Below are positions 18,053-27,232 of a DNA stretch of 64,000 bases, in pieces. The stretch is from assembly GCA_951801955.1 (NCBI GenBank), contig CATOOV010000002.1, forward strand, positions 1-64,000, given 5' to 3'. The stretch comes from an uncultured Lachnospiraceae bacterium. Lineage in GTDB: Bacteria > Bacillota > Clostridia > Lachnospirales > Lachnospiraceae. Under the pieces are notes generated by a model. It worked only from the letters and a program-made list of their open reading frames with translations. It did no database searches and had not been told where the DNA came from. The first letter of the stretch is position 1, and each line of letters opens with the position of its first letter. Position numbers and translations under genes: made by a program.

Positions 18053-18106
18053 CAGACAGAGGGATGAAATATGAGAAACATATTTCATCCCTCTGTCTGT
18101 TTTTTT
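18053..18106 (+). terminator. Strong rho-independent terminator, possibly bidirectional
   Basis: A perfect stem of about 20 bp (AGACAGAGGGATGAAATATG against its complement), a 5-base loop, then T7 on the plus strand. It closes the fhs-folD operon. Confidence 0.9.
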
Positions 18107-18201
18107 GTCATATGGGAAATACAAATCAAAAAGGGAACCTCAACATAAGCTTTTGCGATAAACAATACGAACCATCCAGTTAAAGACATTACCAGTACAA
18201 T

Positions 18202-19035
18202 TTATGGCAATTTATCCAAATGTTCCTGCAAAAGTCCAATAAACCTTTTACAGGCAATCGGCATACTGGATTTATCTTTATAACCAATAGCGATTGTTCT
18301 AGTTATTGATGGTTCCGTCGGACGTAATTTAATCCGATAGTTGGTTCGATGCAATACTAATTCTGCAAGGATACTTACTCCCAGTCCAGCTTCTACCATA
18401 GTCATAATCGCATAATCGTCATGAATGGTATATTTAATATTGGGGGATATCCCTATTGACTTAAATACCTCTAATGGCTCATAATAATGTCCTTCCTCCA
18501 AAAGAATAAAGGGTTCCAGTGCCAATAATTGCAGTGGAATCGTATCATTTACAGTTAATGGATGATTTTCCGGCAGGACTGCTAACATAGCTCCCTCTTT
18601 TAATACAAGTGTTTGCAAACCGCTAACCGCCTTTGGATTTACAAATCCAAAATCCACTGCACCTGTTTTAATCCATTCATAGATGGAAGTGTAATCCCCC
18701 TGATGGATAACAAAATCTACTCCGGGATATTGTTCCTGAAATTCCTTTAACAGACTAGGAAGCCAGTGTGCAGAAATACTGGCAAGGGTCCCCATGCGGA
18801 TGGTCCCTGTCTCCAATCCCTTAATCTCATTTGCCTTCTCTCGTACAGCATAAAACTGGTATATCATTTTTTCTATTTGCGGATACAGTTCTTCTCCTTC
18901 CAAAGTAAGTTTTGCTCCAGTGCGGAAGCGATTTACCAGCTTGATGGATAATTCATTTTCTAAAGAAAAAATCATCTGACTCAAAGCGGACTGGGAATAT
19001 CCCATACGATCGGCAGCTTTTGAAAAACTCCCCAT
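18202..19035 (-). pseudogene. LysR-family regulator lacking its N-terminus
   Basis: The 277-residue open frame covers a LysR regulator from the middle of its first helices (GSFSKAADRMGYSQSALSQMI) through the full effector domain. LysR proteins normally have about 15-20 further residues before GSFSKAA. Here an in-frame stop and foreign sequence (the cupin gene on the other strand) lie 18 bases upstream. No ribosome binding site precedes the ATG at 19033-19035. The rest, including the C-terminal ligand-binding domain, is intact. It is most simply a 5'-deleted gene; a shortened product with a defective HTH cannot be excluded. Confidence 0.75.
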
Positions 19036-19045
19036 CTCAACAATT

Positions 19046-19270
19046 ATGAATTACATTGCCGGAAATTATGCTACAGAGCATACCCATCCACAGGAACAAT
19101 GCGGATATGTCATTTCGGGAAAATACCTTATGACAATAGAAGGAAAGGAGTTTATCCTTGAAACCGGGGACAGCTATGCCATTCCGGGAAATGTAGCGCA
19201 TTCTTTTAAGGTTTTGGAAGCAGGAGAGGTAATTGATGTATTTACACCACATAGGGAGGATTATTTATAA
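19046..19270 (+). pseudogene. Cupin-domain protein lacking its N-terminus
   Basis: The 74-residue frame carries most of a single-domain cupin: HTHPQEQCGYVISGKYLMTIEGKEF (motif 1, with the metal-binding HxH and E) and GDSYAIPGNVAHSF (motif 2), ending in the family-typical DVFTPHREDYL. Family members have about 25-30 further N-terminal residues. Here the frame begins only 10 bases from the LysR remnant and has no ribosome binding site. The acetyltransferase begins 1 base after its stop, so the two were probably an operon before the deletion. Confidence 0.72.
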
Positions 19271-19271
19271 A

Positions 19272-19727
19272 ATGGAAGTGATTGAATATCAGCAGAAATA
19301 CAAAAAGGATTTTATTCAATTTAATACCGACTGGATTAAAGATAATTTTGGTTCTCTGGAAGAAGAGGATATTGACACATTTAACCATATTGAGGAAAGT
19401 CTTGCAGAAGGGGCAATGATTTATTTTGCCCTTGAGGAAGGAAATGTTTTGGCGACATGCATGGCTAAACCGTTTGATAAAAACGGAACATGGGAATTAT
19501 GCAAACTTGGTTCTAATAAACATCTTTCGCATAAAGGAGCAGGAAGCGCCGTATTTCACGCTGCAATGGATTGGGCAATCCAACATGGAGCAAATAGATT
19601 GTTTATCTTGTCAAACAGCAAGTTGAAAGCCGCATTACACATTTATGAAAAATATGGTTTCCGTGAGATTAAACTGGATGATTACGAATATGTCAGAGGC
19701 GATATTGCATTTGAATGCATAGTTTAG
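19272..19727 (+). CDS. GNAT-family N-acetyltransferase
   Basis: This 151-residue GNAT enzyme transfers an acetyl group from acetyl-CoA to an amine; the substrate is unknown. The acetyl-CoA-binding region HLSHKGAGSAVFHAAMDWA (about residue 84) follows the R/QxxGxG/A pattern loosely, and the C-terminal IYEKYGFREI is typical. I start at the ATG at 19272 (MEVIEYQQ). GGGAGG lies 12 bases upstream. It follows the truncated cupin with 1 base between, so its original promoter may have been lost with the deletion upstream. Confidence 0.8.
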   Translation: MEVIEYQQKYKKDFIQFNTDWIKDNFGSLEEEDIDTFNHIEESLAEGAMIYFALEEGNVLATCMAKPFDKNGTWELCKLGSNKHLSHKGAGSAVFHAAMDWAIQHGANRLFILSNSKLKAALHIYEKYGFREIKLDDYEYVRGDIAFECIV

Positions 19728-20073
19728 TAAGAAATTATTAGAAACAATATTAAGGAGCGTTTGAAATAACCAATATAAAAATGATAACACTAAGGAGCGT
19801 TTATGGGCATTTTGTATATATTTTTGGGTATTCTTAAAAAGTAAGAAAATCAAATTCATATTTGTCTGAATAATCATAACCACAATCATAATAGAATAAG
19901 CAACACAGCGTTAGAGCGTATAGAAAATCAATCTATGCGCTCTAGTTTTCTCATAATAGGAAATTCCTTGGAATTTCCTATTATGAGAAAACTAATATGT
20001 GCAAAAGGCGTTTTGGTAGTTTGGGCGATAAATTTTGCAAGGGAGATTTTCTTGTCATTTTTTGCTGGGAAAC
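19728..20073. other. Intergenic stretch with palindrome and short direct repeat
   Basis: No gene. TAAGGAGCGTTT occurs twice (19751-19762 and 19791-19802). A short hairpin of TAGAGCGTATAGA and TCTATGCGCTCTA (about 19913-19944) precedes the 25-bp perfect palindrome listed separately. Confidence 0.6.
19943..19994. repeat. P palindrome (25-bp perfect arms)
   Basis: The arms 19943-19967 and 19970-19994 pair without mismatch around a TT loop. The inner core CATAATAGGAAATTCC/GGAATTTCCTATTATG resembles the palindrome at 28195-28238. Confidence 0.85.
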
Positions 20074-20102
20074 TTGCCTTTAAGCCGTGATTGGTATATG
20101 AT
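20074..20102 (+). promoter_or_regulatory. Sigma-A-type promoter of pheA
   Basis: TTGCCT (20074-20079), a 17-base spacer and TATGAT (20097-20102), 28 bases before the start codon. Confidence 0.75.
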
Positions 20103-20130
20103 AAAAGAAAATAATTTAAGGATGTGACCT

Positions 20131-21261
20131 ATGAAAGATCTGAATAAAATCCGGGAGGAAATTGATAAAATTGACAGCCAGATCGTTGCCCTGTACGAAG
20201 AACGGATGCGGTGTACGACAGAAGTGGCAGAATATAAAATTTCTGTGGGAAAGCAGGTGCTGGACAAGGAACGGGAAAAAGAAAAGCTGGCAAAGGTCCA
20301 GGCGCAGGTCCAGGCAGAGGAGAATTGTTTTGGCGTGAGTGAGCTTTTTCATCAGATTATGGCATTGAGCCGAAAACGCCAGTACCAGTTAATGAATTTG
20401 TATGGTTTGGTGCAGGATCAGGGCTTCGTGTCCGTAGACAGGCTTCCTTTTCATACACAACGTGTCGTCTATCAAGGGACAGAAGGCGCTTACAGCCAGC
20501 TTGCCATGAAAGCATATTTCGGGGAAAAAGTGGACAATTACCATGTGGCGAGCTGGAGGGACGCTATGGAGGCAATACAGCGAGGAGAAGCAGATTATGC
20601 AGTATTGCCCATTGAGAATTCTTCTGCCGGAATTGTAGGAGAAAATTTTGATTTGATGTTGGAATATGACAATTATATTGTGGCAGAACAGACGATAAAA
20701 ATTGACCATGCGCTTTTGGGACGGCAAGAGGCGCAGCTTTCTGATATTAAAATTGTATATTCCCATATTCAGGCATTGAAACAGAGTATAGATTTTTTAA
20801 ATGAACACAAGGAATGGAAGCAGGTTCCGGTGGAGAATACGGCAGTTGCCGCTAGGAAAGTAAAGACTGAACAAAAAAAAGAACAGGCGGCAATCGCCAG
20901 CAAGGAAGCGGCAGAGCGTAATGGGCTTAAAATTTTAAAAAGCAGCATCAATTACAGTGAGGATAACAGTACCCGTTTTATCATTGTGGGAGGGGAAAAA
21001 TTAAGGCTGAAGGATTCAAAAAAGGTGAGTCTGTGTTTTGAATTGTCCCATGAAAGTGGTTCCCTATACCGGATACTTTCTCATTTTATGTTTAACAACC
21101 TGAACATGGTCAAGATTGAGTCCAGGCCCATCAAGGATAAAAGTTTTGAATATCGGTTTTTTGTAGATCTTGAAGGCAGTTTAGAAGATGGCGCCATGCA
21201 GAATGCACTGAAAGGTTTAATGGAAGAGGCTCTTTTTTTGAAAGTTCTTGGAAATTATTAA
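20131..21261 (+). CDS. pheA: Chorismate mutase / prephenate dehydratase (P-protein)
   Basis: This 376-residue bifunctional enzyme turns chorismate via prephenate into phenylpyruvate for phenylalanine synthesis. The N-terminal AroQ chorismate mutase spans about residues 1-90 (IREEIDKIDSQIVALYEERM). The dehydratase follows (about 108-285, YQGTEGAYSQLA, ENSSAGIV, NSTRFIIVG). The C-terminal ACT domain (about 298-376) carries the feedback-binding ESRP motif (KIESRPIKD). The length fits the fused form. AAGGATG precedes the ATG, and a good promoter is directly upstream. The mutase-to-dehydratase linker is rich in charged residues. Confidence 0.96.
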   Translation: MKDLNKIREEIDKIDSQIVALYEERMRCTTEVAEYKISVGKQVLDKEREKEKLAKVQAQVQAEENCFGVSELFHQIMALSRKRQYQLMNLYGLVQDQGFVSVDRLPFHTQRVVYQGTEGAYSQLAMKAYFGEKVDNYHVASWRDAMEAIQRGEADYAVLPIENSSAGIVGENFDLMLEYDNYIVAEQTIKIDHALLGRQEAQLSDIKIVYSHIQALKQSIDFLNEHKEWKQVPVENTAVAARKVKTEQKKEQAAIASKEAAERNGLKILKSSINYSEDNSTRFIIVGGEKLRLKDSKKVSLCFELSHESGSLYRILSHFMFNNLNMVKIESRPIKDKSFEYRFFVDLEGSLEDGAMQNALKGLMEEALFLKVLGNY

Positions 21262-21276
21262 GGTGGGGATGGAAAG

Positions 21277-22569
21277 ATGAAATTTTCAGGAAGTTTAATT
21301 ATTTACCGCACGCTGGAACAAGAACAAATTTTTCAGGATATGGTTTGGCTGATGGAGCGTGCAGCACAAAATTATGAAAACCGTGATAAGATTCGCACTC
21401 TGTGTTACAAAATATTTCACAATCTTGTTGAGATAGCAGTGAGCCATGGGTTCGAAGGGAATTTGTGGCAGAATTATCTTACTTATCTAATGGTAAACGA
21501 TGAAAATGCCTATAGCACTGCCTGCGAAATCCGGGGCAGCGTATTTGGCAGTATCAATGAACTGGCAAGGCATGATTTTGTCATATTGAAAGAACTTTTT
21601 AAGTTTGATTTTAAACAGCTAATACCAAGGCTTGAGATACCAGAATTGTGTCTTTTGGAGGATTATCAGCCTTCGGAGCCATGTGGGAAAATATTTAACA
21701 AAAGAATACGGGATCGGATTTGTGAGTTGAGTGCCAGTCTGGATTGTGTGGAAACAGTGGAAGGATTCCAGGCAGAAATTACGAACTTTTACCAGGAATT
21801 TGGTGTGGGCAGGCTGGGGCTGCACAAGGCATTCCGCATAAGACACACAGAGCAGGAGGCACAAATTGTACCTATTACCAATATTACCCATGTGCATCTG
21901 TCAGATTTGATTGGATATGAGCAGGCAAAGCAAAAATTGATTGACAATACGGAAGCTTTTTTGCAGGGGAAACAGGCGAATAACTGCCTGCTCTTTGGGG
22001 ATGCCGGAACTGGAAAGTCCACCAGTATCAAGGCGATAGCAAATCAATATTATGACCAGGGGCTGCGGATTATTGAGGTGTACAAGCACCAGTTTCAGGA
22101 TTTGAATTCTGTAATTTCCCAGATTAAGAATCGAAATTACAAATTTATCATATATATGGATGATCTGTCTTTTGAAGAATTTGAGATAGAGTACAAATAT
22201 CTGAAGGCAGTGATTGAAGGAGGTCTGGAAAAAAAGCCAGACAACGTACTGATTTATGCCACTTCCAACCGGCGTCACCTGGTTCGGGAAAAATTCAGCG
22301 ATAAGGAAGAACGGGATGAGGAGCTTCATACCAGGGACACCGTACAGGAGAAACTGTCTTTGGTGGCAAGGTTTGGCGTTACCATTTATTTTGGAGCGCC
22401 GGACAAGAAGGAGTTTCAAAATATCGTAAAAAGCCTGGCAAAAAGATATCAGATACAGATGGAGGAGGAAACGCTTCTTCTGGAAGCAAATCAATGGGAA
22501 TTAAGCCATGGGGGGCTCTCAGGGAGATGTGCCCAGCAGTTTATCAATTATCTGCTTGGAAGACAATGA
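21277..22569 (+). CDS. DUF815-type AAA+ ATP-binding protein
   Basis: This 430-residue protein has a helical N-terminal half and a C-terminal AAA+ module. The module has Walker A LLFGDAGTGKSTSIKAIAN (about residue 240), Walker B-like KFIIYMDDLSFEEFE (about 287) and a sensor-like LIYATSNRRHLVREK (about 325), as in the DUF815 family. The cellular role of DUF815 proteins is not established. It starts 15 bases after pheA and probably shares its transcript. The ribosome binding site is GGTGGGGAT. All nucleotide-binding motifs look intact. Confidence 0.85.
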   Translation: MKFSGSLIIYRTLEQEQIFQDMVWLMERAAQNYENRDKIRTLCYKIFHNLVEIAVSHGFEGNLWQNYLTYLMVNDENAYSTACEIRGSVFGSINELARHDFVILKELFKFDFKQLIPRLEIPELCLLEDYQPSEPCGKIFNKRIRDRICELSASLDCVETVEGFQAEITNFYQEFGVGRLGLHKAFRIRHTEQEAQIVPITNITHVHLSDLIGYEQAKQKLIDNTEAFLQGKQANNCLLFGDAGTGKSTSIKAIANQYYDQGLRIIEVYKHQFQDLNSVISQIKNRNYKFIIYMDDLSFEEFEIEYKYLKAVIEGGLEKKPDNVLIYATSNRRHLVREKFSDKEERDEELHTRDTVQEKLSLVARFGVTIYFGAPDKKEFQNIVKSLAKRYQIQMEEETLLLEANQWELSHGGLSGRCAQQFINYLLGRQ

Positions 22570-22730
22570 GGCAATCAGAAATTGTGGACCCAATCATTGT
22601 AAAAATTTTATATACAATTCAAAGAATTTGGTGAAAATATTGCTGCATGGTTGGATGAGCTGTATATGAAATGGCGATAATTTGGCAGTTTTGCAATTTT
22701 CTAAATAATGTAAATTGGGAAGGAGAGGCT

Positions 22731-24266
22731 ATGAAAATAACAACATTTGCGGCAATTTATATTGGCTCCTATGAAGTGAGCCTCAAAATATTCGAGATTT
22801 GCCCAAAGCGGAACATGCGCTCGGTGGATTATATACGCAGCCGTTTAGAACTGGGGAAAGATGCATACAACAAGGGCTTTATCGGATATGAATTGGTGGA
22901 AGAACTTTGCCAGATACTCAAAGAATTCCATTCGATTATGGAAGGTTATAAGGTAGATGCCTATAAGGCATATGCAGGAAACGTAATGCGGGTGGCAAGC
23001 AATGCACTATTTATTTTAGACCAGATTCGATTCCGCACCAAGATAGAGGTTTCCGTAATCAGTAATTCGGAACAGAGGTTTATGGGCTATAAGTCCTTGG
23101 CGGCATCGGCACAATTTGAAAAGATGATTCAAAAGGGCGCTGTTGTGGTTGATGTAGGGGGCGGAAGTATGCAGCTTACCCTATTCCGGAAAGGGACAGC
23201 CATAACGACCCAGCATATTGAACTTGGGATTATGCAGATCTGGGAGAAACTGGCAAAAATCCGCAACATGGTTTCCCATTATGAGATGCAGATCCAGGAA
23301 CTGATTGATAAAGAACTGGAAATTTTTAAGAGGATTTATCTGCAGGAAAAAGATATCCAGTATGTGGTTGTGATGGGGGATTATATCGGTGAGATGGTGA
23401 AGGGCTTTTCTAAAAAGGAGGAGGACGGAACCATAGAAACAGAACGTTTTCTCAAACTTTTAAAGAAGTGGCATAGGAAGTCACCAGAAGAGATTTCCGT
23501 AGAATTGAATCTTTCAAATGAGCAGGATCCTCTGATTTTGCCTTCTGTTGTACTTTATAAAAGGCTTACGGAGGAAATGAACGCGCCGTATATCTGGGTG
23601 CCTGGCGTGAATATTACAGATGGTATTGTCTGTGATTATGCGGAAGCGAATCATATGATTCGTTTTGAGCATGATTTTGAGAAGGATATCCTTTCAGCTT
23701 CCAGAAATCTTGCAGAACGCTATCACAGTTATTCGAAACATACAGAGGCAGTGCTTTCCATGGGTCTTGTGATTTTTGATGCCATGAAGAAAGTACATGG
23801 CATGGGAAAGAGGGAGCGCCTGTTGCTACAGGCAGCGGCAATCCTTCATGACTGTGGACGGTATATCAGCCTGGTGAATCAGTCTGAGTGTTCTTATCAG
23901 ATTGTCATGGCATCTGAAATTATTGGAATGACCCATCTGGAGCGTGAGATTGTGGCGAGTATTGTAAAACACAATGCAATGCCCATGCAGCCCTATAAAA
24001 GTGTCAATGATAAGATGGATCAGGAAAGTTATATGATCGTCTCCAAGCTTACCGCAATTTTAAAAATTGCAAATGCCATGGACAGGAGCCATAAACAAAA
24101 ATTTAAGAACATGAAAGCCGTGTTAAGGGATAGGGAGCTGATGATCACAGTGGAAGCAGAGGAGAGTATTGTGCTGGAAAAAGGTCTTTTTTCTGCATAT
24201 GCGGATTCCTTTGAAGAAGTGTTCTGTGTGATGCCTAAGATTAAAGAAAAAAGAGTGTTTCAGTAG
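22731..24266 (+). CDS. ppx: Exopolyphosphatase, Ppx/GppA family with HD domain
   Basis: This 511-residue member of the ASKHA fold releases phosphate from polyphosphate or removes the 5' phosphate of pppGpp. The N-terminal phosphatase halves carry GAVVVDVGGGSMQLTLF (about residue 135) and the C-terminal part carries an HD domain (AAAILHDCGRYIS, about residue 377). I start at the ATG at 22731 behind AAGGAGAGG. The frame is open 20 codons further upstream without a ribosome binding site. The polyphosphate kinase gene follows 10 bases later, so synthesis and breakdown of polyphosphate are co-expressed. The paired gene supports the exopolyphosphatase reading. Confidence 0.9.
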   Translation: MKITTFAAIYIGSYEVSLKIFEICPKRNMRSVDYIRSRLELGKDAYNKGFIGYELVEELCQILKEFHSIMEGYKVDAYKAYAGNVMRVASNALFILDQIRFRTKIEVSVISNSEQRFMGYKSLAASAQFEKMIQKGAVVVDVGGGSMQLTLFRKGTAITTQHIELGIMQIWEKLAKIRNMVSHYEMQIQELIDKELEIFKRIYLQEKDIQYVVVMGDYIGEMVKGFSKKEEDGTIETERFLKLLKKWHRKSPEEISVELNLSNEQDPLILPSVVLYKRLTEEMNAPYIWVPGVNITDGIVCDYAEANHMIRFEHDFEKDILSASRNLAERYHSYSKHTEAVLSMGLVIFDAMKKVHGMGKRERLLLQAAAILHDCGRYISLVNQSECSYQIVMASEIIGMTHLEREIVASIVKHNAMPMQPYKSVNDKMDQESYMIVSKLTAILKIANAMDRSHKQKFKNMKAVLRDRELMITVEAEESIVLEKGLFSAYADSFEEVFCVMPKIKEKRVFQ

Positions 24267-24276
24267 GAGGTAGGGT

Positions 24277-26409
24277 ATGGAAAAAGAAAAAGATTTTCTG
24301 AAACCAGAATATTATGAAAATCGGGAATTGAGCTGGCTGAAATTTGATTATCGCGTGTTGAATGAGGCAAGGGACAAATCAATTCCTTTATTGGAGCGAT
24401 TAAAATTTGTGAGTATTACATCTTCGAATTTGGATGAGTTTTTTATGGTTCGCGTGGCATCGCTGAAGGATATGGTCCATGCAGGGTATAAGAAAAAAGA
24501 TATTGCAGGAATGACAGCACAGGAACAGTTGGATGCAATCAATAAGGATACCCGTGCCTTGGTGGAACTGCAGTATTCTACCTATAATCGTTCTTTGGTG
24601 CCTTTGCTTTATAATCATGGAATTGAGATTGTAAGCGCCCATGAGGAACTGACGCCAGAACAGGCGGAATATGTGGATCATTATTTTCAAGAGAACGTCT
24701 ACCCGGTGCTCACGCCGATGGCTGTGGATGCCTCCCGTCCATTCCCATTAATTCGAAATAAATCGTTGAATATTGCGGCACTTCTCACCAAGAAAAATGA
24801 AAAGAAGAAAGAGACGGAGTTTGCAACCGTCCAAGTGCCAGCCGTGCTACCGAGGATTGTACAGATTCCTTCTTCTAAGGAAGGGATTCGAACATTTCTT
24901 TTGCTGGAACAGGTGATTGAGCGGAATATCCATCAAATGTTCCTAAATTACAATGTGCTCTGTGCTTATCCATACCGCATTATGCGGAATGCAGATCTCA
25001 GCATTGACGAAGACGGGGCGGAAGATTTGCTCCAGGAAATCCAAAAACAGTTGAAAAAGCGTCAGTGGGGAGAGGTGATCCGCCTTGAGGTGGAGGAGAA
25101 AATCGATAAACGTCTCTTACATATCTTAAAGGAAGATCTCCACATTGCCCAGGAAGATATTTATAAGATTGGCGGTCCATTGGATCTGACATTTCTGATG
25201 AAAATGTATGGGATTGATGGGGCAGAAGATCTGCGTTATTCTTCTTATAAACCTCAGCGGGTTCCTCAAATTACGCCAGGGGAAGATATTTTTGCGGCAA
25301 TCCGTAAAGGGGATATCTTACTGCACCACCCCTATCAAACCTTTGACCCTGTCGTGGATTTTATTCGCCAGGCATCTGTGGATCCAGATGTGCTTGCCAT
25401 TAAGCAGACGCTGTATCGTGTCAGCGGCAATTCCCCAATTATTGCATCCTTGGCCCAGGCAGCAGAGAATGGGAAGCAGGTATCCGTACTGGTTGAATTA
25501 AAGGCAAGGTTTGATGAAGAGAACAATATTGTTTGGGCAAAAAAGCTGGAAAAAGCAGGCTGCCATGTGATCTATGGATTGGTGGGGTTAAAAACCCACA
25601 GTAAGATTGCCCTTGTAGTGCGCAAAGAGGAAGACGGCATCCGCAGGTATGTACATCTTGGAACTGGAAATTACAATGACTCTACAGCAAAACTGTACAC
25701 AGATTTAGGGATGTTTACTTGTTCCGAGGCAATCGGTGAAGATGCTACCGCCGTATTTAACATGCTTTCTGGTTACTCTGAGCCTCTTTCCTGGAACAAA
25801 CTGATTGTGGCACCAATCTGGTTACGGAAACGTTTCTTAAAGCTTATTAAACAGGAAGTAAAACATGCCCAAGAGGGGAAGGAAGCATTCATCAAAGCGA
25901 AGATGAATTCCCTTTGTGACCGGGATGTGATTGCAGCACTGTATGAGGCATCTGCAGCAGGGGTGAAGATTGAATTGGTTGTTCGTGGGATTTGCTGTCT
26001 GAAAACAGGAATACCTGGTGTCAGTGAGAATATCACCGTACATTCCATTGTTGGGAATTTCCTGGAACACAGCCGGATTTTCTGGTTCCACAACGATGGG
26101 CGTGAGGAAATTTATATGGGAAGCGCGGACTGGATGCCCAGAAATCTAGACCGCCGTGTAGAAATTATGTTTCCCGTGGAGGATGAGCGGCTGATGGACC
26201 AGGTCCGCCATATTTTGGGAACGCAGCTTGCGGACAATACTAAGGCGCATGTCCTTCAAGCAAGTGGAAAATACGAGAAGATAGATAAAAGAGGAAAAAA
26301 ACTGGTAAATTCTCAGGAACAGTTCTGTGAAGAAGCAAAAAATGCCGTACCCAAGAAGGTCAATGCTTACCAGGACCGGGTTTTTATTCCGGCAGAGCCG
26401 GTGGAGTAG
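24277..26409 (+). CDS. ppk: Polyphosphate kinase 1
   Basis: This 710-residue membrane-associated enzyme reversibly transfers the terminal phosphate of ATP to polyphosphate. It has the N-terminal ENRELSWLKFDYRVLNEA, then the two phospholipase-D-like catalytic domains. Motifs include ILLHHPYQTFDPVVDFI (about residue 348), VLVELKARFDEENN (about 408), GLKTHSKIALV with the autophosphorylated histidine (about 445) and HLGTGNYN (about 466). The length is normal for PPK1. GTAGGAGG-like bases precede the ATG. It is co-transcribed with ppx, and a HAD phosphatase gene follows after 10 bases. Confidence 0.96.
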   Translation: MEKEKDFLKPEYYENRELSWLKFDYRVLNEARDKSIPLLERLKFVSITSSNLDEFFMVRVASLKDMVHAGYKKKDIAGMTAQEQLDAINKDTRALVELQYSTYNRSLVPLLYNHGIEIVSAHEELTPEQAEYVDHYFQENVYPVLTPMAVDASRPFPLIRNKSLNIAALLTKKNEKKKETEFATVQVPAVLPRIVQIPSSKEGIRTFLLLEQVIERNIHQMFLNYNVLCAYPYRIMRNADLSIDEDGAEDLLQEIQKQLKKRQWGEVIRLEVEEKIDKRLLHILKEDLHIAQEDIYKIGGPLDLTFLMKMYGIDGAEDLRYSSYKPQRVPQITPGEDIFAAIRKGDILLHHPYQTFDPVVDFIRQASVDPDVLAIKQTLYRVSGNSPIIASLAQAAENGKQVSVLVELKARFDEENNIVWAKKLEKAGCHVIYGLVGLKTHSKIALVVRKEEDGIRRYVHLGTGNYNDSTAKLYTDLGMFTCSEAIGEDATAVFNMLSGYSEPLSWNKLIVAPIWLRKRFLKLIKQEVKHAQEGKEAFIKAKMNSLCDRDVIAALYEASAAGVKIELVVRGICCLKTGIPGVSENITVHSIVGNFLEHSRIFWFHNDGREEIYMGSADWMPRNLDRRVEIMFPVEDERLMDQVRHILGTQLADNTKAHVLQASGKYEKIDKRGKKLVNSQEQFCEEAKNAVPKKVNAYQDRVFIPAEPVE

Positions 26410-26419
26410 GAGGGTGCAG

Positions 26420-27232
26420 ATGGAAAATAAAATATTGTTTACGGATCTGGATGATACCTTACTGGATCAGGAAAAAAGTATTTGCAGTGAAGATCGTGGT
26501 GCCATTGCAAAACTGTTGGAACAGGGACATTATTTTGTAATTACGACTGGGCGCCCTATCGCAACGGGTCGGATTGTGGCAAAAGAACTGGGGCTTACCA
26601 AACCAGGATGTTATATGGTAGCTTTTAATGGTGCCGTCATATATGACTGTGCTGCAGAACGTATCCTTGCGGAGCGTACCATTCCATTGTATGTGACAAA
26701 AGAGATTATAGATGCGGCACATAAAGCTGGGATTTATGTACAAAGCTACCAGCAGAATGTTATTTTGACAGAAGAACATGGACGAGAACTGGACTTTTAT
26801 CTTGCCAATGCAAAAATGGAGTACAAACTGGTTTCAGACATATACAGCAGGCTGGAGGTTGAGCCCAATAAAGTCATTCTGATTGACGTGGACAGCCAGC
26901 AGAGGTTGTTGGATTTCCAGGAACAACACCCAAGCTTAAATCAGAAGTGCAACAGCTTTTTTTCTAGAAATGAGCTGCTGGAATATTGTCCCAAAGACAC
27001 AGACAAAGGAAGCGGTGTGAAATATATCAGCGAATTTCTGAATGTTCCCCTCGTAAATACCGTTGCAGTGGGGGATGAACGCAATGATATTCCTATGATT
27101 CGCGCCGCACATATCGGCGTTGCAGTAAAAAATGCCCATCCCAAACTCCGCCAGGAATCAGACTATGTGACAGAGCGGGATCATGGGCATGGGGCGATTG
27201 CAGAGGTGATTGAAAGATTTATCCTGGAATAG
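26420..27232 (+). CDS. Cof-type HAD-superfamily hydrolase
   Basis: This 270-residue HAD phosphatase of the Cof type usually acts on sugar phosphates, flavin or PLP phosphates. Motif I is TDLDDTLLD (residues 8-16), motif II is ITTGRP (about 46) and motif IV is AVGDERNDIPMIRAAHIGVAV (about 217). Motif III is the lysine near KGSGVKYI (about 198). The start is the ATG at 26420, behind GGAGGG. The frame is open upstream inside ppk but that is a shadow. It is the last gene of the ppx-ppk unit. Its 3' end overlaps the convergent PHP gene by 14 bases. Confidence 0.9.
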   Translation: MENKILFTDLDDTLLDQEKSICSEDRGAIAKLLEQGHYFVITTGRPIATGRIVAKELGLTKPGCYMVAFNGAVIYDCAAERILAERTIPLYVTKEIIDAAHKAGIYVQSYQQNVILTEEHGRELDFYLANAKMEYKLVSDIYSRLEVEPNKVILIDVDSQQRLLDFQEQHPSLNQKCNSFFSRNELLEYCPKDTDKGSGVKYISEFLNVPLVNTVAVGDERNDIPMIRAAHIGVAVKNAHPKLRQESDYVTERDHGHGAIAEVIERFILE

